From the NCBI GenBank assembly GCA_025403435.1, contig CM046327.1, positions 14,996,218 through 15,060,217 of the forward strand: 64,000 bases of DNA, given 5' to 3'. Position 1 is the stretch's first letter. Each line of letters begins with the position of its first letter. Positions 53,286 through 63,572 of this stretch are shown piece by piece. The notes beneath the pieces are model-generated. The model did no database searches. It was not told where the DNA came from and worked only from the letters and a program-made list of their open reading frames with translations. The position numbers were made by a program, and so were the translations under genes. Source of the DNA: Artocarpus heterophyllus. Its lineage: Eukaryota; Streptophyta; Magnoliopsida; Rosales; Moraceae.

Positions 53286-54900
53286 TAATGCTAATGTTCA
53301 AATGTTTCATTCTGATAATTAACTTAAACAAATTTTAGTTTTTCTAATTATTTATTAGTTTGTTTAAGAATATATTACGACATCTTTTGTCAACAATAAA
53401 TCAAGCATTTACTGTGTCATTCCATATTATAATGTAGCAAAAACCTAACTTAATAAACAAGCATATTTTCAGCATTACGTAATTAAAATAACAAACAAAA
53501 TAATAAGTTAAGTATTTACTAAGACATTCTCTATCTACGGCTAACCAAAGTTCTCCCAAACATTATCCGTGCCAGTCTATTACACCAAAAAAATCAAAAT
53601 CAGAATTTTGACAGAATTGTAGCTAAGAAAACACTTAAATCCTAATTTTTTTAGAAAATAATTTAGGGTTATAATTGTTTAGAAAACTAAGAAAAACTAA
53701 AAATATTTAAGAAAATTTTATCAAAATTTCTCCCTTTTTTCTTAGCTCAAAAGTAAAATTAAAAAGACATATTTAAAATAAAAACACTCGAAATATTATT
53801 GAGCATAATTTTTATAACATAAACTATAATTGTTTTACAAAAATTTAGACTAAAAACTGAACATTAAAAAGCTAAAAACTAAAAACTATAAATTTAAACA
53901 GTATTTTTTTATGCAGAGAAGGGGATGCAGAGCATGGTAACCACCCCTCCTTAAGCAAGAAACTGCCACTATTACAACTTTTTTTTTTAATAGATCGGCA
54001 TGGATTAAGTCAGTAAAATGGGACTAAGGTTGGGCTGAGAAGAACTGTCTGATCAGTAAAAGTATATATATCTCACGGGCGAAAACGATCACACATGGGA
54101 ATGGCTGTAGCATATATGAAGCTTTTCTAGAATTGCAGCCAACACTAGGCCCCACCACGTCGTGCTGCCAAGTGCCCCTTGGCGCTAGTGCTAGAGATGA
54201 ATGGCTGAGATCTTCTAAACATCCTGATCAAGCGAACGAGGTCGCGCCACATGGCAGATCAGTTTAAATTAGAATTTTCTTTGTATTTTTGAAGTATTTT
54301 TGTCCGATTTTACACGTTTTGTTCTGTTTTTTCGCCATATTTAAAATCTAAAGGTAGAAAATTAAAACAAAATCAATTATTTTACAAACATAATATTTAC
54401 AATAATTTTAAAAAATATTTATTTTACATTAAAATACACAAAAAATAATTACAAACTTCTAAAATTTTGAGCTCATTTGGTTTGAATATATATGATTTTT
54501 AAAACTCGAAAATATTTTTAGCAATTACTAAAAATATTATAGAATATGTTTACAAACTTAAAACATACTATAAAACACATTAAGCACATTAAGACTCAAA
54601 ATAAAATTATCACTTAATATTTTTATGGTCTAAGTTAATTTCAAACTAAATTAATATTTTACATACGAAACAACTCTAAAAATTACTGAAAATATTATTA
54701 AGCATAAAAACATATTAAAACCTCATATTTAAACATATTTTTACTCTAAGATTCAAAAATACAGTTAACACATAATTGCTTTAATTACGAAGTTTAATGA
54801 TAAATATAAATGCAAAATAATTAATTTTAACTTTAATAAATGTGCATTTTTTAAGTCTCATGGCTGCTCATCAAGACATATGGACCAAAAAAAATCACAA
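53286..54900. repeat. Dispersed repeat R, copy B (right part)
   Basis: It continues the repeat interrupted by the gypsy element. The stretch at 53500-53580 has the words CATTCTCTATCTACGGC and CCGTGCCAGTCTAT that correspond to 30680-30890, and 54480-54840 corresponds to 31990-32230. A GC-richer block at about 53920-54260, without ORFs, separates the two parts, as the GC-rich array does in copy A, though the inserts are unrelated in sequence. Confidence 0.6.
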
Positions 54901-56100
54901 TACACACACACACTGAAATGAATTGTTGCCATGGATATTGCCTTCCCCTTTGCGGGGGGAAATCCAGTCTTCCCCCACTCGAAGGTGACCTTCATCACAG
55001 CGGCTTCAATTTACAGAGTTGGTGGTCAAATACCACTTGTGTAGAAATATTTGACGTTAATTTATATGTAAAACTGGTATGAGGGTACAACTTTAGATTA
55101 AATAGAGAAATAACTTTTAGAGAGTTGTATTCAACTGCAACACTTTTATATATATACTAGTAGAACTCCATGTGCTATTGCTATACATATAGGGAGTAAT
55201 TTCATAAACTCTTAGTTAATTCTTAGTTGATACACAACTAACACAAACATCTTTTTGAGCATCACTTTTAAAATAATAAAGATATACAATTAAAAAAATG
55301 AATAAATAGGGATACATCTGAAAATATATATACGTATATTTTAGTGAGACATATACGAAAAAAATTGCTTTAAAAAAGTACATTAAAAAAGGATTTCACA
55401 GCAAAGGGAAAAAGAATTAAGTACGGACAGATATAAAAGATATTTTCTTAACGAGAGCAAAAGTAAAGAAAAAACGCATTTAAAATTTACTGTAACATGA
55501 AGAAATCAAAGACAATGAATTTATTGGTTAATAATAGTTGAAAGGATGGCGTGGAAAAACTGTTTTAAAAAGACACATTTCACAAAGACAAGGTTGCAAT
55601 GGCTGTAATGCCCGACATCCGTCTTTTTCTCTTATAGAAATTTGTATGAACTTAACATTTGAACGTGATATTTTGTTTACTATTTATGATTTACGCTAAG
55701 TGAATTAACATTTTATTTAGCCATATCATAAGTATTGGCTACGAGAGATCGATGTGCTCAGAAGGTTAATATCAATATTTATCAACTACTAATTTGTAAT
55801 GTAATTATTTGCCATGATAGGATATGATATGAATTATGCTTTATGACGATGAATTAATATATGCTGTGAAGAAAGGTACCGTACTTAAATAGATTGACGT
55901 TTATATTACATGATAGATATTTTACTATGTTGTGTTACTTCAAGGGTATTTTGGATTTTTAGCTAAAAGAATTTGTATGAATCAGAGGAAGAAAAAATAA
56001 GCGATAGAATACAATAGTAATAATAAAGAAATAGTATACCATTTAATTTACTCTTCCGTTTTGAGTAATTATGTGGTATACTACTTTTTACCTCCACCAT
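54901..56100. other. Intergenic DNA left of the L26 gene
   Basis: No gene supported. It is AT-rich with a short (CA)n run near 54903 and a small GC-rich patch at 54940-54990 (TTTGCGGGGGGAAATCC). Nothing else is recognised. Confidence 0.4.
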
Positions 56101-56166
56101 TGTCTTCTACCACTTTTGCCTCTCCTTTTTTTTTTGCCTTTGATTTATACCCTTTTTCATAGCTAA

Positions 56167-56546
56167 AAACCCTAAAACACTCTCAAATAACACATGTTTT
56201 ACTTTCATAACCTAAGATACTTAATCAATTATGTATTTATACTTAAAAAAAAGGCTCTATTTCGAACTTTCTTGTAGAAGCGGAAAAATAGAAAAGCATT
56301 ACCACAAAAATAGTATTTCCCAAATTGGCCACCCGTTTTTGTCAATAGAAATTATCTGGGCCAAAGTCCACAATATACAGGCCTATAAGGGTCTTAGCCC
56401 GTTTCCAAAACCACTGCTAAAAGACAGGAAAAAGGGAGATAAAAATCAGAAACCCTAGTTCCCGATCAGATATAAAGGCATAGAAGCCATCACTAATCTG
56501 CTTCCTCTGCACTTAGCCGTCACGCACGCACAGAGCAAAACCCTAG
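56167..56546 (+). promoter_or_regulatory. Promoter and 5' UTR motifs of the L26 gene
   Basis: Telo boxes occur at 56167-56175 (AAACCCTAA), 56450-56458 and 56538-56546 (both AAACCCTAG), and a site II-type TGGGCC at 56357-56362. Telo box plus site II combinations are the usual promoter grammar of plant ribosomal protein genes and drive expression in growing tissue. A TATAAAG at 56471-56477 lies 100 bases before the ATG; whether it is a true TATA box or in the leader is uncertain. A pyrimidine-rich stretch near 56500 may mark the transcript start. Confidence 0.75.
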
Positions 56547-56571
56547 CAGAGACGCCACCACCAAACCGAAA

Positions 56572-57012
56572 ATGAAGTACAATCCGAGAGTCTCGAGCTC
56601 CCGCCGCAAGAACCGCAAGGCCCATTTCACTGCGCCGTCGAGCGTGCGCCGCGTGCTGATGAGCGCCCCTCTCTCCGGCGACCTCCGCTCCAAGTACAAC
56701 GTCCGGTCGATGCCGGTCCGCAAGGACGACGAGATCCAGGTCGTGCGTGGGACCTACAAAGGCCGCGAGGGCAAGGTCGTTCAGGTCTACCGCCGCAAGT
56801 GGGTGATCCACATCGAGCGAATCACCCGCGAGAAGGTCAACGGATCCACCGTCAACGTCGGAATCAACCCCTCGAAGGTCGTCATCACGAAGCTCAGGCT
56901 CGACAAGGACCGCAAGTCCCTCCTCGACCGCAAGGCCAAGGGCCGCGCCGCCGCCGACAAGGACAAGGGCACGAAGTTCACCGCCGAGGATATCATGCAG
57001 ACAGTCGATTAA
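56572..57012 (+). CDS. RPL26: 60S (cytosolic large-subunit) ribosomal protein L26 (uL24)
   Basis: A single-exon ORF of 146 residues, the normal plant length, with ATG at 56572 in good context (AAAATGA). The protein begins [19 protein letters not shown] and has the KOW RNA-binding motif at about residues 49-76 ([20 protein letters not shown]), followed by the conserved [19 protein letters not shown] segment and a Lys-rich tail. L26 (uL24) binds 25S/5.8S rRNA near the polypeptide exit. Codons strongly favour C or G at third positions, so the ORF is a GC-rich island in AT-rich flanks. Telo-box and site II motifs upstream agree with a ribosomal protein promoter. The coding sequence looks intact and functional. 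Confidence 0.98.
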   Translation: MKYNPRVSSSRRKNRKAHFTAPSSVRRVLMSAPLSGDLRSKYNVRSMPVRKDDEIQVVRGTYKGREGKVVQVYRRKWVIHIERITREKVNGSTVNVGINPSKVVITKLRLDKDRKSLLDRKAKGRAAADKDKGTKFTAEDIMQTVD

Positions 57013-57436
57013 AACAATTAGTGTTTTTACTCTCGTTTAGGGTTTTGTTATTGAGGAAACTTGAAAAAGGTATTTTTCGTTTAATCTGTGTTTTGTTTTT
57101 GGTGTTTATTATGCTCTTGAGAGCATCTAGTGTTGGATCTCTCTTTGAGATATGGATTTTGTGCCGTTTTGATGCAATATTCTATATTTCTGGAAATAAT
57201 TGTTCGTCTTTTTTAGTTTGTTTTCATTTCCCCATTGTCATTTTATTTTCATTTCTGTAGCTTGATTTTGGTTTCTCATTAACATTACATGATATTTTGT
57301 GGCTTGAGAATTATTGTATTGATTGAATGTCGTACTCGTAGGGGATTAGATTGTAGTTTATTGCATTGTCTCTGCTTAGGGGGAAGAATTTTTTTGAGAC
57401 ATTGTTTTTGGGAAGATTTTTATGAAAGGGACAAAA

Positions 57437-57688
57437 AAAATTTGGAATTGGGTAAATGGCCTCTTTTTTTTGTTTTGGAATAAAAAAAATACGCTTTTCT
57501 GTGGAGTTAAATTATTCCAGATTTTTTCAAAAAAAAAATAAAGAACCGTAACAGAATGAAAAAAAAAAAAAAAAAAAAACTGGAACCTTTTTTATGTCCA
57601 AAAAACCTTTTTTTTAGTGTCAAAAGCCGTTCAAAAAAAAAAAAGGGACATTTATCAAAAAAAAAAATTTCCAAAGGCCATTCATTAA
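57437..57688. mobile_element. Foldback MITE (TGGCC...CTTTTTT family), copy 1
   Basis: The left end AAATGGCCTCTTTTTTTTG is mirrored at the right end by AAAGGCCATTC. Between them are long A and T runs and a central TTCCAG/CTGGAA pair in inverted orientation. Related copies lie at 58701-58935 and 61655-61935. Confidence 0.5.
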
Positions 57689-58700
57689 ACTGCCTCTTGT
57701 TTTTGTGTAGGGAAAAATGTGTTGGTGTTTTGAGTTATTTATTGGTAATCATCCTAGCATTGGGAATTGGTTGTGAGGTTGATCTTCTTCGATAAGTTGC
57801 ATTTGTTGCTTGTATTAGTCTCAACTTTCAAGTTGTTCAAAAGATGGGATTTCACTTCATAGGGCTTTGCACATTGTGTTGGGATGATTGTTTTGAGCAT
57901 CGTTTTGTTGCACAAATTCATTTTGAAATGGTAAGCTTCCAAGGGAGACATAACGCTTTGTTTTAAAGATGTGCTCATCTCGTTTTCATGGCCTTTTTTT
58001 TTTCCCGAATCCGTGGGAATTGAAGAACCCATGTTAGGTCTGTCCAAATCCCTGATTGTATTATTTCGTTTCATGAATCTCTTTCAGTTTTTCTGGCCCA
58101 TTTCTGTTTTCTAATTTGGAAGTTTGCACTAGTGTGATCCGAGTGTGTTTCAGATTAGAGTTTTCCTTTTCCTCCCATGAAATTGTTTGTAAGCAGTGTT
58201 GCAATCAATTAACGAGGCTTTAGCTTCTTAATCTTAAGCTCAATTAAATATTTTTTAAAAAATCCATGAAAAATGTGTTTAGCTCGTGAGGAACGTTAAG
58301 CTGTTCAAACTTGGTTAATTCAACGTCGTTGGCTAGTAGCAATAACTGCTAACCTGATCAATCAAGAAAAATAACTACCAATCACGCCTTCGTTTTGGAA
58401 TATGGTTGTACTCTCTGCTCTTGGCACAATGTGTCTTTTGGTTTTTTTTTTTTTTATTATTATTATTTTTTTAAAATACTTCGGATGAGGGATCTGAAAT
58501 TTACGTCTTCCGGTGAGATGGTGTGGATTTATCATTAGGTTATGCTTGCAAACGTGTTCTTGATATAAAACAAGAACGGCATAACTCAGGCAGGCGCTGA
58601 AATTTGTCAAGTTGCATAATGGCCAAGTATTTTTTTTTTTTTCGCTCTATTGATTCACATGTTAAGACATCTCTAGGCATTTTGAGAAATGGAGTTAAGA

Positions 58701-58935
58701 AAATTTGATTTTAGCAAAATGACTTTTTTTTTTTTGTAGTTTTTTGACGCAAGAAAATGTGTTTTTTGGGCATGAAAACAGTTCCAGTTTTTTTTCTTTT
58801 CACTCTGTTGAGATTCTTTTTCTCGTTACAGTTATTTATCTTTTTTTTGAAAAAAACTGGGACAGTCTAACTGCTTAGAAAAACGTGTTTTTTTCCTGCT
58901 AAAAAAAAAGGGGACATTTCCTCAATTAAGTTTTT
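58701..58935. mobile_element. Foldback MITE (TGGCC...CTTTTTT family), copy 2
   Basis: Contains ACAGTTCCAGTTTTTTTTC, CACTCTGTTGAGATTC and AAAACTGGGACAGTC in the order and spacing seen in the copy at 61655-61935 (CATCCTGTTGAGGTTCC, AAACTGGAATAG). Ends are approximate. Confidence 0.5.
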
Positions 58936-59039
58936 TTTTTTTGCCCTTTCGTCAAAATCATCCCATCTCTAGTCTTGTGGCATATTGAAATGGATCACCA
59001 CCGTCTTTCAGCAGCGTAGATCTCTGAGAGAAAACTCCC

Positions 59040-59440
59040 TGTTAAAGTGAAGAACCAGGGACAGCATTTGGACAACTTCTCGTTATGAGTATGTCTTCGG
59101 CATATATAAACACAACTGAAAGCTCCAAAGCGAAAAAAGAGAGACTAACGTGCTTGAGAAAGCTTGAAACATAGCTGCTGAAAGGGGAACTCTTAGTTAT
59201 CAAATCGAGCTCGAGGAGCCTGCTGTAGGCCATGTAGGGCCTCGTTGAGCTTGCAATTCTGCTGCTTCTCTCCTCCTTTTTGCTCAAACCCCGGCGGTTG
59301 AAGCGTATACACGTCTTCATTTAGAATTCCATTAAGAAGGGCATTTTTAACGTCTAGTTTTCTGATGCCTAATTCTTTGGCAAATCAATAGCAAGAACAG
59401 TTCATATGGTCACTTATTTCACCATGGACAATCCCAGTAA
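59040..59440 (-). pseudogene. Degenerate Ty1/copia reverse transcriptase fragment
   Basis: Read on the minus strand in more than one frame, the segment gives KLDVKNALLNGILNEDVY and LQPPGFE (59290-59370), then a KLNEALHGLQQAPRA-like stretch, FSSYVSSFLKH, and near 59095 a YAEDILIT where copia enzymes have the YVDD box. These are ordered landmarks of copia reverse transcriptase. Frame changes and the altered catalytic box show that it is dead. No LTRs or other pol domains are attached. Confidence 0.85.
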
Positions 59441-59473
59441 GCCAAAACCAACGGTTTGATGTTATCTAAAAAA

Positions 59474-60534
59474 GGTTAATTTCACAAATGGTCTCTAAAG
59501 TTTACCTCCAGTCTCAGTTTAATCATCAACATTTAAAAAGTCTCATTTTAGTACCTAATTATTTGCTTTGTTTTAGATTTGGTCCCTCCATCAGTTGGGT
59601 ATTAAATTTTTAACAGAATATTCTTAAAATGTCCTACTCTGGCCCTAAATTTATTACATTGTTTCACTTTTAGTCTTTTCGTTAGCAAGGTATTATTAAG
59701 GATCGAAATTAAAAAAAAAAAAAAAACTAAAGTGAGAAAATAAATACAACAATTTTAATTCATAAAACTAAAATAAAAAACAATTCATTATATTGTTTTT
59801 TATAAGGTGTTTGGAAGCATTAGTTAGAATAAATGGTTTGCACCAATTTTAGTTAAAAACACTATAATATGTAAGAGTTTACACTGTAGCGCACTTTTTT
59901 CTTTACACTCTAGCATGTGAGAATTTTACACTGTAAGAACTAAAAGTTTTAGTTCTAACTCACATTGCCAAACACCACATTAGATAAGCTTCAATTTTTT
60001 CTTTTAGAAAAAGTTAAAGTTGAATATTTAATATCAGTATATTATATATGAATATATAGTAAATATGATGTTTAAAATTATGATTATCAACATAGTTAAT
60101 AAACATACGTATAAAAATCATAATGCATAGCTTGTTATTTAAAATGCGTGATTATTCAATACTAATATATCAATGTTCAAAATTCAACTTATATTTTTCT
60201 AAATTGAAATTCATCTTACTAACGATCTCATAAAATTGTCTCTTTTTTTAATTACATGCATCAAAATCGGTATATTTAGTTTTTCACTTTAAAATTTTAG
60301 TCCCTAATAACTCTTAGTTACAATAAATGGACCAAAAGTGAAACAAAGTAACATATTAAGGGCCAAAGTGGTATATTTTAAAAGTTTTTCATTGAATATT
60401 TAACTTCTAACTAACAGAGGGACCGAAACTAAAACAAAAGTAATAGATTAGGGACCAAAATGAGACTTTTTAAATGTTAAAAACTAAACTGGGACTGTGA
60501 GTAAACTTCAGGGACTATTTAATGAAATCAAACA
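59474..60534. mobile_element. Foldback element with arms of about 220 bp and a nested MITE
   Basis: The left arm (about 59474-59700) and the right arm (about 60300-60534) are inverted copies, sharing in order the words AAAAAGTCTCATTTT, TTTTGTTTTAG, GGTCCCTC and TTGTTTCACTTTT. The centre contains a MITE at 59806-59976 and AT-rich noncoding DNA. Long arms without coding capacity suggest a Mutator-type or other foldback derivative. No target-site duplication was confirmed. Confidence 0.75.
59806..59976. mobile_element. hAT-like MITE with GGTGTTTGG/CCAAACACC ends
   Basis: Perfect 9-bp terminal inverted repeats (59806-59814 and 59968-59976) enclose 171 bases. The subterminal TTAGTTAGAA is mirrored by TTAGTTCTAACTCA. 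It contains the words TACACTGTAGC and GCATGTGAGAATTTTACACTG, recalling the AAAGCTCTCA family in inverted form. The expected 8-bp duplication is not visible. Confidence 0.65.
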
Positions 60535-60672
60535 AAAAAAAAAGAAAAAGAAGAAGAAGGAAAAATCCTATTTTCCAGGTCTTAGGTAATTTGTAAAACT
60601 CAAAAAACAAAATTAGTGTTAAAATATGTTTGTTTTCCAATATTATTTTTTAAGATTTATTCTTTTTTGCTT

Positions 60673-61530
60673 ATTCTAATAATTGACACTAATGCCTATA
60701 AAATTTAGGGTCTCTCCCACTATACCCCTGAAATTTAACAATTACCACCTTACTCCTAAACTTTCAAAACTCTTCACTTTGTTTATTGAATTTTAAAATA
60801 AAAAATCACCACTTTGCCCCTAACTTTAGAAGCTCCTCACCTTACCCATTGAACTTCCGAATTTCCGTTCAAATAGACAGAGTTAAGCCCACATGATTTG
60901 CACATGGGTTATCTGTAAAGGCAAAAATAAAATTTTATCACTCTCAAGTTTTATTTCATATTTACATTCTCATTTAAGGCATTATTTATTACTTGAACTC
61001 TCATTTAGGGAGGGTTTATTTGCACATTTCTTCTCATCTTTAATGCGTAACTCATTCAATAAATTAATATTGTTCGTTGATATTTGAATTTAAATAATAA
61101 AAAAGAGTTACACATTAAAGATGTGGAGACATTGGCGAATAATATCGACTTATTAAATAAAAGTCACACATTAAATATGAGAATAAATATGCATGCAAAC
61201 CCTTCCTAAATAAGAGTTTAGATTAAAAAAATAAGTAAGAGTGTTAAACATTAAACAAAACATGTGAGTGATGAAATCTTATTGCCCTTAAGGTAATCCA
61301 TGTGCGAATCACGTAGGCTTAATTCTATTTATTTGAACAGAAAATCAGAGGTTCAGGGGTAAAATGAGGAGCTTTGAAAGTACATGGGCGAAGTAGTGAT
61401 TTTTAAAGTTTTAAAGGGCAAAGTGAGAAGTTTTGAAAGTTTAGGAAACAAAATAATAATTTTCAAAGTTCAAAGAACAAAATAGAAGACACCTCAAAAT
61501 TTAAGGGTCATTAATATAAATAACCCAGTT
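60673..61530. mobile_element. Foldback element with arms of about 270-300 bp
   Basis: Almost the whole 860 bases is an inverted repeat. In the left arm CCTAAACTTTCAAAAC, CACCACTTTGCCCC, AGAAGCTCCTCA and GATTTGCACATGGGTTA occur in this order, and their complements occur in reverse order in the right arm (61260-61525). The short centre (about 60960-61250) is AT-rich with its own inverted words. It lies next to the foldback element at 59474-60534 but shares no arm sequence with it. Confidence 0.8.
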
Positions 61531-61654
61531 ACCTATATATCTTTTCAAATGTCTTTTTTAACATGTTTAATATTTTATTTCAAAAATCTTATTATCCTTT
61601 TTCTTTTTTTTTAGGGGATCTTATTATCCTTTTTCGAATAAGTCCGCTTAAAAA

Positions 61655-61935
61655 AAGGGGCTTTTGATAACAAGCCTTTTCAAAAAAAAAATTTAGACAA
61701 ATGACCTCTTTTTTTTTTTTTGCATTAAAAATCAAGCCTCCTATGCAGAAAAACTGCTTCAATTTTTATTTTTTTCATCCTGTTGAGGTTCCTTTCTTTG
61801 CTTAGGGTGTTTTTTTCATTTTTTTTTTAAACTGGAATAGTTTTCCTACCCAAAAAGCTTGATTTTTGTGCAAAAAAAAAGACCATTTTTCCAACTAAAT
61901 TTTTTAGGTGGCTCTTTTTTCAAATTCTTCCCTTA
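61655..61935. mobile_element. Foldback MITE (TGGCC...CTTTTTT family), copy 3
   Basis: Homologous in layout to 58701-58935: T-rich left end, ACTGCTTCAATTTTTAT, CATCCTGTTGAGGTTCC, AAACTGGAATAGTTTTCC and an A-rich right side. Noncoding. Confidence 0.5.
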
Positions 61936-63196
61936 AAAAACAAGCGCAAAATAAAAGCTATTGAACATAAGCACTTAATTTTTATTCTTGTACTGAATAA
62001 TTTCCTTTTAACTTTGTCCTTAACTACGCTCTCTCAAAAAAGTTCTTTTAAGGAGTTTCTGTTAGACATGTATGCTCTAAGGAGTAAAAATGTAATACGT
62101 TTTTGGAGACATTTTTTATCAATAAAGAATTTATTCATTTATATATACCAAATATTGTCCTCTTTACGTTCATATTTGTTGAATGTATGATAAGCAAACA
62201 GTAGTCTGAGACTATCAGTCTAAACCTTAAGAGTTGGGCATATGATGGGATGATTATGCGGTAGACACGACTCTTAAGGTGATGGTCTAAAATATATGAT
62301 CCGCAATCGAGGGAATAAAGTTGGGCGCTTTATTCATGTAAAGATTGTTATGTTGTCTATATTCCTTTTGGGAAATGGTTTGTCTTGGCCATCGGAGTTG
62401 GACTCCGTGAATAGAGACATTGGCGCGTTGTCATAGGTGACGATGTGTTGGATCGGGGCATAAAGTGAATTGATTTGGATTAATAATTCTGTCTTGTCAA
62501 ATCGATTCACTTTAGACAATCATTTGTATTGTATCTTAATCCTGAGATGAATAATGGGCCCGTTGTCTCGACTTGTGTCTTTTGATGTACCAATGGGTGA
62601 CTCCCACATCTCTATAGTGGCATGCATGCCGGTACGTTGGAGGCGTGACTCTTGGTAGCGTAGACTTGTTATTCATAGATATGGAATCCATAGCTCCTCT
62701 TTAGGAGTAATGATATCCTCTTATATGCGTTGTCCTGTAATTGGAAGACTGGAGCGCTCAACCATTTGGATACATAGGTGTAACCGAATGGTATACTATC
62801 TTTGGATGGTAAGTTTTCTAATGGTGAGACAATGGAACGTAAGATAAAAATAATCGGGAAGGTAAGACAGAACTTGTCCTTAAGCCGATTATGGATGATC
62901 ATATGGGGATGCGATACACTATGATATGTCATGGAGACTTAGCTACACGAGCTTCGTAATTCTATAAAGTTCGAGAGTGCAGCTCCAAGCTTTTAGTGGA
63001 GTAGCGTTGGAGTTGATAATTGTGAAATGTATATCTGGGATATTGGGTTTCATATTTATCATGAGCTTGAACTTTATAGGTCCATTTTGGTCCCCTTTGC
63101 TAGCTCATAAAATCCTGTAACGACACGGCGTGTTTTTCCAATAATTGGTGACTTATGTCGGATTTATCAGATTGGTTTAAAATTTATAAGAATCAA

Positions 63197-63345
63197 ATAA
63201 TTCATGTCTGTTTATCGGTTGAATTAATTATGTAAGAAATTAGTTCAAGATGAACTTGTTGAATTATGGCGTTCGGATAATTCTTGTCTGTTTATCGGTT
63301 GTTTTAATTTTGGACAATTAGAACAAGATAAACTTGTAGAATTAT
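63197..63345. repeat. Two-copy 80-bp tandem repeat
   Basis: The segment starting ATAATTCATGTCTGTTTATC at 63197 recurs at 63277 with a period of 80 and about 70 similar bases, each copy ending in AACTTGTxGAATTAT. Upstream repeats of this kind are frequent in retrotransposon LTRs. Confidence 0.8.
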
Positions 63346-63497
63346 TGTGAATTGATTTATTTTCTTAGAGATTATCTTGATAAAGTTTGTTTTGATCAGA
63401 TATCTTTTCTATTGGGCTATTTGAATCAAAACTGAGACTTTATCCTTTAGAATCTCGGGTGGAAAATAAAAGATTCGCGGAGATTTTTTCTCGGCAG

Positions 63498-63572
63498 TTC
63501 GGCATGCCGGATGACGTGTTCGGCCTGCCGAACTGGCCAGTTCGGCCTGCCTATCTCACAGTTCGGCATGCC
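63498..63572. repeat. Four TTCGGC(A/C)TGCC motifs with a 20-bp palindrome
   Basis: TTCGGCATGCC occurs at 63498-63508 and 63562-63572, and TTCGGCCTGCC at 63519-63529 and 63541-63551. Bases 63527-63546 form the perfect palindrome GCCGAACTGGCCAGTTCGGC. The array lies about 120 bases before the TATA-like box and could be a protein-binding or silencing target; no factor can be named. Confidence 0.85.

Larger units (their letters stand above)
57013..59039. other. 3' flank of L26 with two foldback MITE copies
   Basis: The first part is the L26 3' UTR; the polyadenylation site was not fixed. Two T/A-rich foldback elements lie at about 57437-57688 and 58701-58935. Between them (57700-58690) no gene is supported: ORFs are short and unlike known proteins. 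Confidence 0.45.

Noticed and set aside
56799..57260. 153-codon ORF overlapping L26 in another frame
   Set aside because: It is a shadow of the GC-rich L26 coding sequence; the +1 frame stays open because of codon bias, and its product is low-complexity Arg/Gln/Pro.
63197..63345. CRISPR-like repeat-spacer pattern
   Set aside because: Only two imperfect tandem copies in plant nuclear DNA, with no regular spacers; a retrotransposon LTR repeat is more likely.
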